Assembly: GCA_903934875.1 (NCBI GenBank)
Contig: CAIZPP010000313.1
Location: 1 to 37,308, forward strand
Length of the DNA: 37,308 nt
DNA from: an uncultured Methylococcaceae bacterium
GTDB taxonomy: Bacteria > Pseudomonadota > Gammaproteobacteria > Methylococcales > Methylococcaceae
Direction of reading: 5' to 3'
Shown here: piece after piece, positions 15,894 to 23,725 of the stretch
Numbering within the stretch: the stretch's first letter is position 1
Layout of the letters: every line of letters starts with the position of its first letter
The notes under the pieces: generated by a model
What the model was told of the DNA's origin: nothing
Databases searched by the model: none
Seen by the model: the letters and a program-made list of their open reading frames with translations, nothing else
Program-made: the position numbers and the translations under genes

Positions 15894-18800
15894 ATGACAG
15901 CGAATCTTGCCCATCTCAACAACGACAATCCTTGGCCGGGCCTGAATGCGTTTCTAGAAACGGATACGGGGTTCTTCCACGGCAGGGACAAGGAAACCGC
16001 CGATTTGGCGCGCATGGTCAAGCGCGAAAGGCTGACCGTGTTGTTTGGCCGCTCAGGTTTAGGCAAAACTTCCATTTTACAAGCCGGGCTGTTCCCCCGC
16101 TTGCGCAAAGAGGGCGTGGTGCCGGTCTATATCCGCTTGGATTTCTCCGGCGAAGGCCCGCAGTTGCGTGCGCAAATTCTCTCAGCCTTGTTGGCGGAAT
16201 GCCAGGCTAGGCGCGTTGAAGTCGCCCCGGCCCGCATTGGGGAAACCTTGTGGGAGTATTTCCACCGCCGTGACGTTGAATTCTGGAACGAAAAAAACCG
16301 TCCGGTGACTCCGCTAATTGTGCTGGACCAGTTCGAGGAAATGTTCACCAGGGGTTCCGAGAACGAGCTTTCCAAGGCCCGGAGCCAGGCGTTTATCGCT
16401 GAACTTGGCGATTTGATCGAAAATCGCATACCCAAGCCGATCAAGGACGCTCTGGATGAAAACCCACAGGACGATCTTCCTTATGATTATCGAAAATCCG
16501 ATTTAAAGATGATCTTGAGTTTCAGGGAAGACTACCTCGCCCATGTTGAAGCTTTGAAAAAGCTCATTCCTGCGTTGACCTATAACCGTTACCGGCTATT
16601 GCCGATGGACGGTCTACAGGCCAAGTCCGTGGTGATGGACAGCGGCGGGCATCTAGTCGAAGCTGGCGTGGACGAGCGCATCATCGCCATCGCAGCCGGT
16701 CCGCAACAAGGCATGGAAGTGCCGAGTATGGCATATGGGGAACAGGAAATTGATCCGGCCTTGCTCAGTGTCATTTGCAGTGAACTCAATCTCAGGCGGC
16801 AAAAGGCCGAATTGCCAAAGATCACGCTGGATTTGATCCACGGTTCCGAACGGCAGATACTCGCCGATTTTTACGAGCGCAGCTTGGCAGGCCATGCCCC
16901 TTCGGTCCGAATTTTCGTCGAGGACGAACTCCTCACCGATAGCGGATACCGCGACAGTTACGCGCTTGATGACGCACTCAGCCTGCCCGGCGTTTCCAAA
17001 GACAGTTTAGATGCCTTGGTGGCCGGCCGTTTGCTGCAAGTGGACGAGCGTTTCGGTGTGCGTAGGCTGGAACTGGCCCATGATGTGCTGATACAGGTTG
17101 TCAAGGAAAGCCGCGACAAGCGCAAAGCGCGGGAAGCCGAGGCAGTAGCCTTGGCGCGGGAGCAGGAAGCGGCGCGGCGCTTGCGGCGCAACCGGATTGT
17201 CGCTGGATTGCTCTCTGTGGGGGTCGCGGGCGTGGTCGGCGCGGCCCTGCTGGTTGCCAGCCTGTGGCGGCAGGTTGACGATTTGAACCTGCAAACCGTG
17301 CAGCGCGCGAAGTCTTTATTATTGGCCCAAGCCCAATGGTTCAGTTCCAAACAGTACGACCTTGCCCTGCTGTTGAATGTTGAGGCGTATCATATAGGCC
17401 AAAGCAGTCCGTCGGTTCCGCTCACGGATGTCCGCGGGGGGTTTGCCACGATGCTGTTAAGCCATGCGCATTTGGACGCGTTCCTCGAATCCCCGGTCAG
17501 CCTGTGGGCTGCCGTGTATAGCCCGGACGGCAATACGCTTGCCACGGCCGGCTCGGATGGGCGGGTAGACCTTTGGGACGTGAAAACACGCAAGCTCCTC
17601 GCCAGTCTGAAGGGGCATCAAGATAGCGTCTTGGCCGTCGCCTACAGCGCCGACGGTAAGAAACTGGCCACTGCCAGCGAGGACAAGACCGTGATCCTGT
17701 GGGATGTGGCCAGCAGAAAACCGCTGTTTCCTCCTTTGCAAGGGCATGGTGACCGCATTGAGGGGGTTGCCTTCAGTGCGGATGGAAACACATTGGCATC
17801 GGCTGGATATGATGGAACGGTCAGGCTATGGGATGTGGCAACGGGCCAGGAGAATAAGGTGTTTTCCAAGCCGGGGGCGACTTATTTGGGGCTTGCATTC
17901 AGCCCCACCCAGCCACGCTTGGCTTTGGCCTGTGCAGACAAAACCGTGGTTTTGCTGGATGTGGCCAATGGCGAAACCATCTCCACGTTGACGGGCCATG
18001 AGGACAGGGTGTTCAGCGTCGCCTTCAGCCCCGACGGCTATACCCTGGCCTCGGCTGGCGAAGACAAGACCGTCAGGTTGTGGGATGTGGAAAACGCCCG
18101 TCCGATTGGCGCACCTATGGACAAGCACCAAGGCCCGGTTTGGGGCGTTGCCTTTAGCCCGGACGGAAAGCTCTTGGCTTCTGTTAGTGGGGATAAGCAG
18201 GTGATTGTCTCCGTCTTGTCAGCGGATCGCCAGCCCGAATTGCTAGATTCAGTCGTGATGGAAGGACACTTTGGCGCGGTGCGCGGTGTCGCTTTCAGTC
18301 CCACTGGCCAAAAGCTAGTGTCGGTCGGTGAGGACCATAATGCAATTATTTGGGATTTGCAGTCAAACAAGGCCTTGGTCAGGCTGGAGACCCATCAAGG
18401 CATGGTCTGGGCGGTTTCCTTCAGCCCGGATGGCAAGTTGTTGGCCTCGGCTTCGGAAAAAGAGCAAGTCATGCTGTGGGATGCCACTACCGGCAACTTG
18501 CTGCATAACCTGCCCTCACTCCAATCCCGGCCAGTCAAGGCGGTGGCCTTTAGCCCGGACGGAAAGTTATTGGCCTCCGCCAGTGAGGACAAAACGGTCA
18601 TTATTTGGGATATGGCTGGAATTCAAACGGGGGGGCAGGTCCAATCCCAGGTCTTGGCAGGCCACACAGATGCGGTTAATGCGCTCAGTTTCAGCCCGGA
18701 CGGAAAGCTTCTCGCCTCGGCCAGCAGTGACAAGACCGTGATCTTGTGGGATGTGGCTAGGCGCGAGGCGGTGGCCAGTTTGCAAGCCCAACAAGGGCCG

Positions 18801-19400
18801 GTCAGAAGCCTTGCCTTCAGTCCTGACGGCAAATGGCTGGCTACTGCCAGTGACGACAAAACCATTGTTCTGTGGGATATGGCCACCCGTCATTCAGGAG
18901 AGGTGTTGGCCGGACACAAGCAGCGGGTCAACAGCGTCGTGTTTAGCCCGGACGGGAAAATGCTGGCCTCGGCCAGCCAGGATGGCGGTTTGCTGCTCTG
19001 GAAGCTAGGCAGTGCCGAGCCATCGGTTATCACTACTGGTATTTCAACATCCATTCGGGGATTGGCGTTCAGCCCGGACGGGCAGGCTTTGGTTTCGACC
19101 AGCCAAGACGGCAACCTGCTGGTCTGGGATGTGGCGGAGAAGAAGTTGCTGGTGTCCTTGCCGGGCCATCGCGGCAAAATTCTGGGGCTTGCGTTCAGCC
19201 CAAACGGCCACACCATCGCCAGCTCCGGTGCCGATGAAACCATTGCCCTGTGGAATTGGAATCTGGCCGGGCTTGCTCAAGCGGCTTGCCAGGTGGCAAA
19301 CCGCAACCTACAGTGCAGGGAATGGGCCGAGTACCTCGGCGACCAGCCCTACCACAAGACGTGTGAGCAACTGACCGGGCCCACCCCCCCCTGTCTGTGA
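15894..19400 (+). CDS. nSTAND-type NTPase with TM helix and 14 WD40 repeats
   Basis: A 1168-residue signal-transducing NTPase. An nSTAND1-like P-loop domain opens the protein: the family lead-in NPWPGLNAF, FHGRD, Walker A GRSGLGKT (52-59) and Walker B LIVLDQFEE (D145). A winged-helix-like region and a charged coiled coil (RKAREAEAVALAREQEAARRLRRNR) follow, then one hydrophobic helix at about 436-457. From about 533 to 1125 there are 14 WD40 repeats of the form AFSPDGKLLASASEDKTVILWD, enough for two seven-bladed propellers. The tail, with NRNLQCREWAEYL, is typical of this family. AAGGGGGG precedes the ATG. The basic residues before the helix suggest cytosolic NTPase and external propellers. 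Such proteins are sensors or switches; the pairing with SIR2-TIR suggests it gates that effector. A C8 run lies just before the stop. Confidence 0.9.
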   Translation: MTANLAHLNNDNPWPGLNAFLETDTGFFHGRDKETADLARMVKRERLTVLFGRSGLGKTSILQAGLFPRLRKEGVVPVYIRLDFSGEGPQLRAQILSALLAECQARRVEVAPARIGETLWEYFHRRDVEFWNEKNRPVTPLIVLDQFEEMFTRGSENELSKARSQAFIAELGDLIENRIPKPIKDALDENPQDDLPYDYRKSDLKMILSFREDYLAHVEALKKLIPALTYNRYRLLPMDGLQAKSVVMDSGGHLVEAGVDERIIAIAAGPQQGMEVPSMAYGEQEIDPALLSVICSELNLRRQKAELPKITLDLIHGSERQILADFYERSLAGHAPSVRIFVEDELLTDSGYRDSYALDDALSLPGVSKDSLDALVAGRLLQVDERFGVRRLELAHDVLIQVVKESRDKRKAREAEAVALAREQEAARRLRRNRIVAGLLSVGVAGVVGAALLVASLWRQVDDLNLQTVQRAKSLLLAQAQWFSSKQYDLALLLNVEAYHIGQSSPSVPLTDVRGGFATMLLSHAHLDAFLESPVSLWAAVYSPDGNTLATAGSDGRVDLWDVKTRKLLASLKGHQDSVLAVAYSADGKKLATASEDKTVILWDVASRKPLFPPLQGHGDRIEGVAFSADGNTLASAGYDGTVRLWDVATGQENKVFSKPGATYLGLAFSPTQPRLALACADKTVVLLDVANGETISTLTGHEDRVFSVAFSPDGYTLASAGEDKTVRLWDVENARPIGAPMDKHQGPVWGVAFSPDGKLLASVSGDKQVIVSVLSADRQPELLDSVVMEGHFGAVRGVAFSPTGQKLVSVGEDHNAIIWDLQSNKALVRLETHQGMVWAVSFSPDGKLLASASEKEQVMLWDATTGNLLHNLPSLQSRPVKAVAFSPDGKLLASASEDKTVIIWDMAGIQTGGQVQSQVLAGHTDAVNALSFSPDGKLLASASSDKTVILWDVARREAVASLQAQQGPVRSLAFSPDGKWLATASDDKTIVLWDMATRHSGEVLAGHKQRVNSVVFSPDGKMLASASQDGGLLLWKLGSAEPSVITTGISTSIRGLAFSPDGQALVSTSQDGNLLVWDVAEKKLLVSLPGHRGKILGLAFSPNGHTIASSGADETIALWNWNLAGLAQAACQVANRNLQCREWAEYLGDQPYHKTCEQLTGPTPPCL

Positions 19401-19403
19401 TCC

Positions 19404-21047
19404 TCAGCGTTTATCGCTCAATGTCACTGGCCCGTAATAGCCTTGCTTGCTGGCCAGACTCTTGTACTTCACAGCCTTGGCGTAACCGGTGGATTGATCG
19501 GAAAAATAGCGATACAGCTTATAACTGGCGAGTCCGTCGCCTAAGGAGGAAGACATGGCCAGCCAGCGCAGCATTTCCGCCTTGTTTTGCTCCACACCGT
19601 GGCTACCCTCTTCGTAGATAATGGCGATGCGGTACATCGCATTGATTTCACCTTGCTCGGCGCTGAGCAAATCGGCTTGGAATTCCTCGTCGCCAGACAC
19701 CTGCCTAGAAGACTCAACTGCCGCCGGGCGAGTCTCCGCATCTTCTTCCAAGGCTAGCTTGAGCAAGTGCGCGGAATGTGTTTGCCTAGATAAGGTAGGG
19801 GTGTATTCCAAGGCACCGCCAAACCGGCCATTGTTGGGATGGTAGACTGCCGGGCGGGCAAGAAAGCTTGAGCTTGAAGCTTGGCGCAGACTGGCAATAT
19901 GCGAGGGCTTGTCGGCAGGAGCGGTGTCTGCCCATTTATGCGAGCATTCGGCTTCGTCCGCTTTCTGCTTTTCCTGGAAAGTTTTCGTCACCTGCGCTTT
20001 CAAATCGGGCGGTAGTTTGGCAAATGCATCAGGAGCCGATTCGAGCTTGGACTGGATGGCATTGATCGTGGCCCGGCAACTGTCGGCAAACGCGCCATTG
20101 GGGAAATGCCTGAGATGGTATTCGAAGGCGCACGCCGCAGAGCTTTGCGCCACCCGTTTCCACGATTTCACTTCCTCCTCGGATGCTAGGTTCGGGGAGC
20201 CATCGGGAGCCAGTGAGACTTTAGCGGGCATGGCCGGGGGGGTTGGCGCGGTGATTACTCGGGGCTTCTGGTCGTGATTGGTCACTTCATAGACATTGTT
20301 GCCAACCATGTCAAAAAAGTGCCTGATATCGATGTCTGGGCTTGGATTTTCCAGTTTTTTCAGCAATTGTTTGGCGAATATGCTGTTTCTGTCAGGGGCT
20401 TTTGTATCCAGACTCTCTATGACGGCACGGTTAGGTTCGGCGGACAGTTCGACCAAAGTGCCGTTGGGCACATTGTCAACTTGGGCCAAGCCATCCCTTT
20501 CCTCCTCATCCTCCTCGCCCCCCCCCTCTTTTTTTTCCCGCAACGGGTCTTTACGGCAGGCATCCAGGATGATTACGCTGGCACCGCTGCGACCGGATAG
20601 CCCTTTGATGAGGTCGCGGTCAACGGCAACGGCCACTTTGTCCAGTTCCGTCTTTTTTTGGCTGGTATCGAAATTGGTCGGCAGCAGAAAATCGCGGCCA
20701 TTATCTTGCAGGCCGTGACCGGCGAAATAGAATACGGCCAGTGCATTGGAAGTGGCCTGGACTTTTGTCGAGAAGGAACTGACCGCTTGCTTCAGGCTGG
20801 ACATCTCGATATCGTATTGCTCCGTCACTTGGTAACCTAGCTTGCCCAGTTCCTTGGCCATGTCTTCCGCGTCGTTGCGGGTGGTCCGCAAAGTGCCCAA
20901 GCGTTGGTCTTGGTGCTTGGAATTGCCAATGACCAAGGCGTAGCGTGGTACTGGCGGCGGGGCGTAGACATTCTTGGCCCCCGCTAACAGGGCAAGGCCA
21001 CAAATCCACAACCTGAGCGGATGGCTGTGCGGGGTTCTATGCATCAT
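19404..21047 (-). CDS. Exported caspase-like (C14/metacaspase) protease with Sel1-like tail
   Basis: ATG at 21047 is chosen over 21104 because AAGGA stands 7 bases upstream and a signal peptide follows (hydrophobic core LWICGLALLAG, then NVYA|PPP). The protein has 547 residues. The caspase p20 fold spans about 32-200: RYALVIGN, the catalytic His in FYFAGHG (H111) and the catalytic Cys in IILDACRKDP (C164). An acidic, low-complexity segment follows the Cys, encoded across A8 and G9 runs. The C-terminal third has Sel1-like helical repeats (EINAMYRIAIIYEEG, MLRWLAMSSSLGDG). Bacterial C14 proteins cut after Arg/Lys or Asp and occur in immune and surface-processing loci. Its 3' end meets the nSTAND gene 3 bases away, tail to tail, and its 5' end faces tpsB. 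Substrate unknown; TpsA or the WD40 protein are candidates by location. Confidence 0.88.
   Translation of the reverse strand: MMHRTPHSHPLRLWICGLALLAGAKNVYAPPPVPRYALVIGNSKHQDQRLGTLRTTRNDAEDMAKELGKLGYQVTEQYDIEMSSLKQAVSSFSTKVQATSNALAVFYFAGHGLQDNGRDFLLPTNFDTSQKKTELDKVAVAVDRDLIKGLSGRSGASVIILDACRKDPLREKKEGGGEEDEEERDGLAQVDNVPNGTLVELSAEPNRAVIESLDTKAPDRNSIFAKQLLKKLENPSPDIDIRHFFDMVGNNVYEVTNHDQKPRVITAPTPPAMPAKVSLAPDGSPNLASEEEVKSWKRVAQSSAACAFEYHLRHFPNGAFADSCRATINAIQSKLESAPDAFAKLPPDLKAQVTKTFQEKQKADEAECSHKWADTAPADKPSHIASLRQASSSSFLARPAVYHPNNGRFGGALEYTPTLSRQTHSAHLLKLALEEDAETRPAAVESSRQVSGDEEFQADLLSAEQGEINAMYRIAIIYEEGSHGVEQNKAEMLRWLAMSSSLGDGLASYKLYRYFSDQSTGYAKAVKYKSLASKQGYYGPVTLSDKR
20518..20536. repeat. Homopolymer runs inside the caspase gene
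   Basis: The plus strand reads nine C (20518-20526), then TC, then eight T (20529-20536). In the caspase coding strand this is A8 then G9, around codons 170-177, right after the catalytic Cys. Runs of this length in a coding frame are prone to slippage. Confidence 0.7.
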
Positions 21048-21224
21048 GGGATTATCCTTGTTGGGTAATGGGATGGGAGGAAGTTTACCTTTATTTCCAA
21101 TCATTTTAAACTTGCGGTAATATTTCCATTAAATATCATTTAAACTTGATTCTAGGCCGGGTCGTTGGGCGATACGGCTCCAAGCAAGCCTTATATAAAA
21201 CCACTTCCACCGCACACAGCCATC
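21048..21224. promoter_or_regulatory. Divergent promoter region, caspase / tpsB
   Basis: A 177-base AT-rich gap between two diverging genes. A possible plus-strand promoter is TTGCGG, 16 bases, TATCAT (about 21112-21139). The gap also carries the repeated strings ATTTTAAACTTG and CATTTAAACTTG, which could be regulator sites. One control region could therefore set both genes. Box placement is tentative. Confidence 0.35.
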
Positions 21225-23024
21225 ATGAGTGATTACCGATCTAGGAACAGGAAAGCCTTAGGGCATCAAGGTATTGTTTTACCGCTGCTGGCAGTAGTTA
21301 TGCTCATCGCTGCCACGCTAGCGGTTGCCGCCGAGCCAACGGATTTGCCCGCCCAAGCAGGTGCCTCTGTCGCAGACCCCTTGCGGCAATATCTGCATGA
21401 GTTTCCAGCCAAGCCGGATGCTCCGGATACCCCCTCGGCGACACTGGATGTGGAGGCCAAGGCCAAACCGGCAAAGGAACTGAAAAGGGGGGTCACACTT
21501 GATATCAAGGGTTTCAACTTTACCGGGCTGAGCGTGGTTGGCAGCCAAGAATTAAGCTCGCTCTTGCAAAGCCATTTAGGTTCCCGTCGCGAATTTGCCG
21601 AACTGGAAGCCGCTGTTGGCGAGGTGGCGGACTATTTGCGGGGGAAAGGCTATTTTTTGGCGCAAGCCTATTTGCCGGCGCAAAAAGTGCAGGACGGCAT
21701 TGTCGATATAGCCGTCCTGGAAGGGCGGATTGGCGAGGTAATTGTTGAATCTGACGACACGGTACCGGTTTCCCGCTCGATGGTGGATTCGATATTGTCG
21801 GCCCTGCCGCCGGGGACGGTCATCCGCGAAGGCGATATTGAGCGCACTTTATTCTTGCTAGGCGACCTCAGGGGCTTGACGGTCCATTCCGTCATGCAAC
21901 CGGGCAAGCAGACTGGTTTTGCCGATTTGCTTGTCAAATTGTCGCCGGGGCGGCAGTTTGACTATTCCTTGGACGCGGACAACATGGGTTCCGAGTTTAC
22001 CGGACGTTACCGGGCAGGCGCGTCCGCCGGTTGGAACAGCCCTTTCGGGCGCGGGGACAACCTTTCTGCCCGTGCCATGTTCAGCACGGACGGCGGATTG
22101 GCGTTTGGGCGCATGTCTTATCTGCTCCCGGTCGGTCCTTATGGAACCAAGCTTGGCGTTGCCTACACCCATTTGGAATATACTATCACCGCGCCGAGTT
22201 TCCAAGGTTTGGGCGTAAATGGCAATGCCAATGTGGTTTCTGCCTTCCTGCTGCATCCCATCCTACGCGGGCGCAACCTGAATCTATTCCTGACGATGGG
22301 TTATGACTTTAGGGACCAGCAAGATAACAATCAACAGCTTGCCGCCGTCAGCGGCCAGAACAGCCTGCTCAATTTCAACGTCGGCAACATAGGCTTGACC
22401 GGCGATAGCCATGACTCGCTGCTTGGTGGCGGCATCAACAGTTTTTCCACTACCCTTACGACAGGCAATTTGGATATTGCGAGCGCTTATCAACGCCTGC
22501 TTGACCAATCCAGCATTGGCCTAAAAACCAACGGCAGTTACCAAAAAGGTTTTTTGGCCTTTACCCGGCTGCAACAAATTGCCGGGCCTTTCCTAGGTTT
22601 TTTTTCCATTTCCGGCCAAGTGGCCTCGAAAAACCTGAGCTCCAGCGAAAAATTCAGCTTGGGCGGGCCGACTGCCGTGCGCGCTTACGGGGTAGGCGAG
22701 GCACCCTCGGACGAAATGCTGTTGCTGACGGGCGAATTGCGCTCCTCCATCCCCAAACCGCAGTTTGTGCCTGGCGATTTTGTCGGCTCGGTTTTCATCG
22801 ACTCGGCTTGGGGCAGGCTGTCCCGCAATCCGCTCACCACGACCCTTGTCAATCCCGTGGACAATACCCAGCAGCGGACTGGCGTGGGTTTGGGGCTGGC
22901 TTGGGGGCGGCCCGAGGATTTTATGCTCAGAGGCTTCGCCGCCTGGCGGCTTACCGCCCCTTCCATCACCGGCACCAGCACCGGATATCCGCAAATCTAT
23001 TTTTCCTTGTCGAAGTTTTTCTAA
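21225..23024 (+). CDS. TpsB outer-membrane transporter (ShlB/FhaC/HecB family)
   Basis: Outer-membrane beta-barrel that exports and releases a TpsA exoprotein. From ATG 21225 it has 599 residues, normal for the family. A TTG 60 bases upstream is also in frame, but ATG places the signal peptide (LPLLAVVMLIAATLAVAAEP) near the N-terminus. POTRA 1 lies at about 93-170 (FNFTGLSVV, YLRGKGYFLAQAYLP, VLEGRIGEV), POTRA 2 follows to about 240, and the rest is a barrel of alternating strands. TAVRAYGVGE near residue 484 is the VRGY-type loop-6 motif essential in FhaC. The last residues, YFSLSKFF, end in Phe as expected for BAM recognition. The likely client is the giant TpsA at 1-12411, unusually about 8.8 kb away and on the other strand. 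A small gene follows 12 bases downstream. Confidence 0.93.
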   Translation: MSDYRSRNRKALGHQGIVLPLLAVVMLIAATLAVAAEPTDLPAQAGASVADPLRQYLHEFPAKPDAPDTPSATLDVEAKAKPAKELKRGVTLDIKGFNFTGLSVVGSQELSSLLQSHLGSRREFAELEAAVGEVADYLRGKGYFLAQAYLPAQKVQDGIVDIAVLEGRIGEVIVESDDTVPVSRSMVDSILSALPPGTVIREGDIERTLFLLGDLRGLTVHSVMQPGKQTGFADLLVKLSPGRQFDYSLDADNMGSEFTGRYRAGASAGWNSPFGRGDNLSARAMFSTDGGLAFGRMSYLLPVGPYGTKLGVAYTHLEYTITAPSFQGLGVNGNANVVSAFLLHPILRGRNLNLFLTMGYDFRDQQDNNQQLAAVSGQNSLLNFNVGNIGLTGDSHDSLLGGGINSFSTTLTTGNLDIASAYQRLLDQSSIGLKTNGSYQKGFLAFTRLQQIAGPFLGFFSISGQVASKNLSSSEKFSLGGPTAVRAYGVGEAPSDEMLLLTGELRSSIPKPQFVPGDFVGSVFIDSAWGRLSRNPLTTTLVNPVDNTQQRTGVGLGLAWGRPEDFMLRGFAAWRLTAPSITGTSTGYPQIYFSLSKFF

Positions 23025-23036
23025 GCAGGCCGGGAT

Positions 23037-23585
23037 ATGTCTTACAATCGAGTTTATAGCGTAGAAGATATAAATATAATTCTTTGTGCCAGTGAACATC
23101 GTCCTAGACCGGATAAACCACCGGGTATCGGGAAGAAGGGTCACGCCCTCTCGCTTCACACTGAGGAGCGGAAGGATTTTTTTTCTCGTCCGGGAGTTCC
23201 CTCAAGTAAGCTTCCAAAGAAAGATTCCATTTTCCTTGGTTCACGCAACAGTTTGGTTATGGCTGTGCATGAGGTAATGAATTCGATTCCAGGACAAAAC
23301 GAACTTGCAAAACTAAACCAAGCGAATGTTAATTTTGTAGAAATCCGTGGTGTAATCTTGCGCCAAGGCAATGAATTTGACATTTTTACGGTATATCGTC
23401 CTAGAGGCCAAGGAGAGCAAACCTCATTTGATTGGCTTTCGATTCAAAAAGGCGATGGTTATATCGTTCAGCTTTGTATTTTGGTATTTAAACTCCCTAG
23501 CTCTAAAACTGAGGATATACATATCCAGACAGCATTCCCCGAAGACTATGCCAGAACGTTAGGCGATGAAATCCTTCGCCCATAA
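23037..23585 (+). CDS. Unrecognised 182-aa protein downstream of tpsB
   Basis: I do not recognise this gene with confidence. It begins 12 bases after the tpsB stop and probably shares its transcript, but it is clearly AT-richer and uses different codons, which suggests foreign origin. It has no signal peptide or membrane helix. GKKGHALSLHT, then a GSRNSLVMAVHEVMN helix and IQTAFPED near the end, faintly recall the layout of RNase A-like/BECR toxin domains found at the C-termini of contact-dependent toxins (His, mixed alpha/beta, terminal TxFP). That resemblance is weak and from memory. A detached toxin tip or a small accessory protein of the TPS locus are both possible. Confidence 0.55.
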   Translation: MSYNRVYSVEDINIILCASEHRPRPDKPPGIGKKGHALSLHTEERKDFFSRPGVPSSKLPKKDSIFLGSRNSLVMAVHEVMNSIPGQNELAKLNQANVNFVEIRGVILRQGNEFDIFTVYRPRGQGEQTSFDWLSIQKGDGYIVQLCILVFKLPSSKTEDIHIQTAFPEDYARTLGDEILRP

Positions 23586-23586
23586 T

Positions 23587-23708
23587 CAATACCTTCGCCA
23601 ATATCGTGAGAGACCTCCAGTTTTGGTACAGAACAGGCGATTTAAGGGCCAAGCTGGTGCTTGGCGTTCCCATTGGGAGCGCCAAGCACCAGCTTGGCGA
23701 AGGTATTG
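23587..23708. repeat. MITE-like element with 15-bp inverted ends and 51-bp palindrome
   Basis: CAATACCTTCGCCAA (23587-23601) is exactly inverted at 23694-23708. The right part, 23648-23698, is a near-perfect 51-base palindrome (25-base arms beginning GCCAAGCTGGTGCTTGGCG, one mismatch, single central T). The element starts one base after the stop of the upstream gene and ends 17 bases before the stop of the convergent dioxygenase gene. It may serve as a bidirectional hairpin terminator although it lacks a U-run. Confidence 0.7.
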
Positions 23709-23725
23709 CCATAATAACCCCCGTT

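Noticed and set aside
16958-19280. Several minus-strand open frames across the STAND-WD40 gene
   Set aside because: They are antisense shadows of WD40 repeats; the plus strand has the complete domain series and the RBS.
19384-19391. C8 run before the STAND-WD40 stop as a phase-variable switch
   Set aside because: A slip here would alter only the last few residues after the conserved tail, so a regulatory effect is unlikely.
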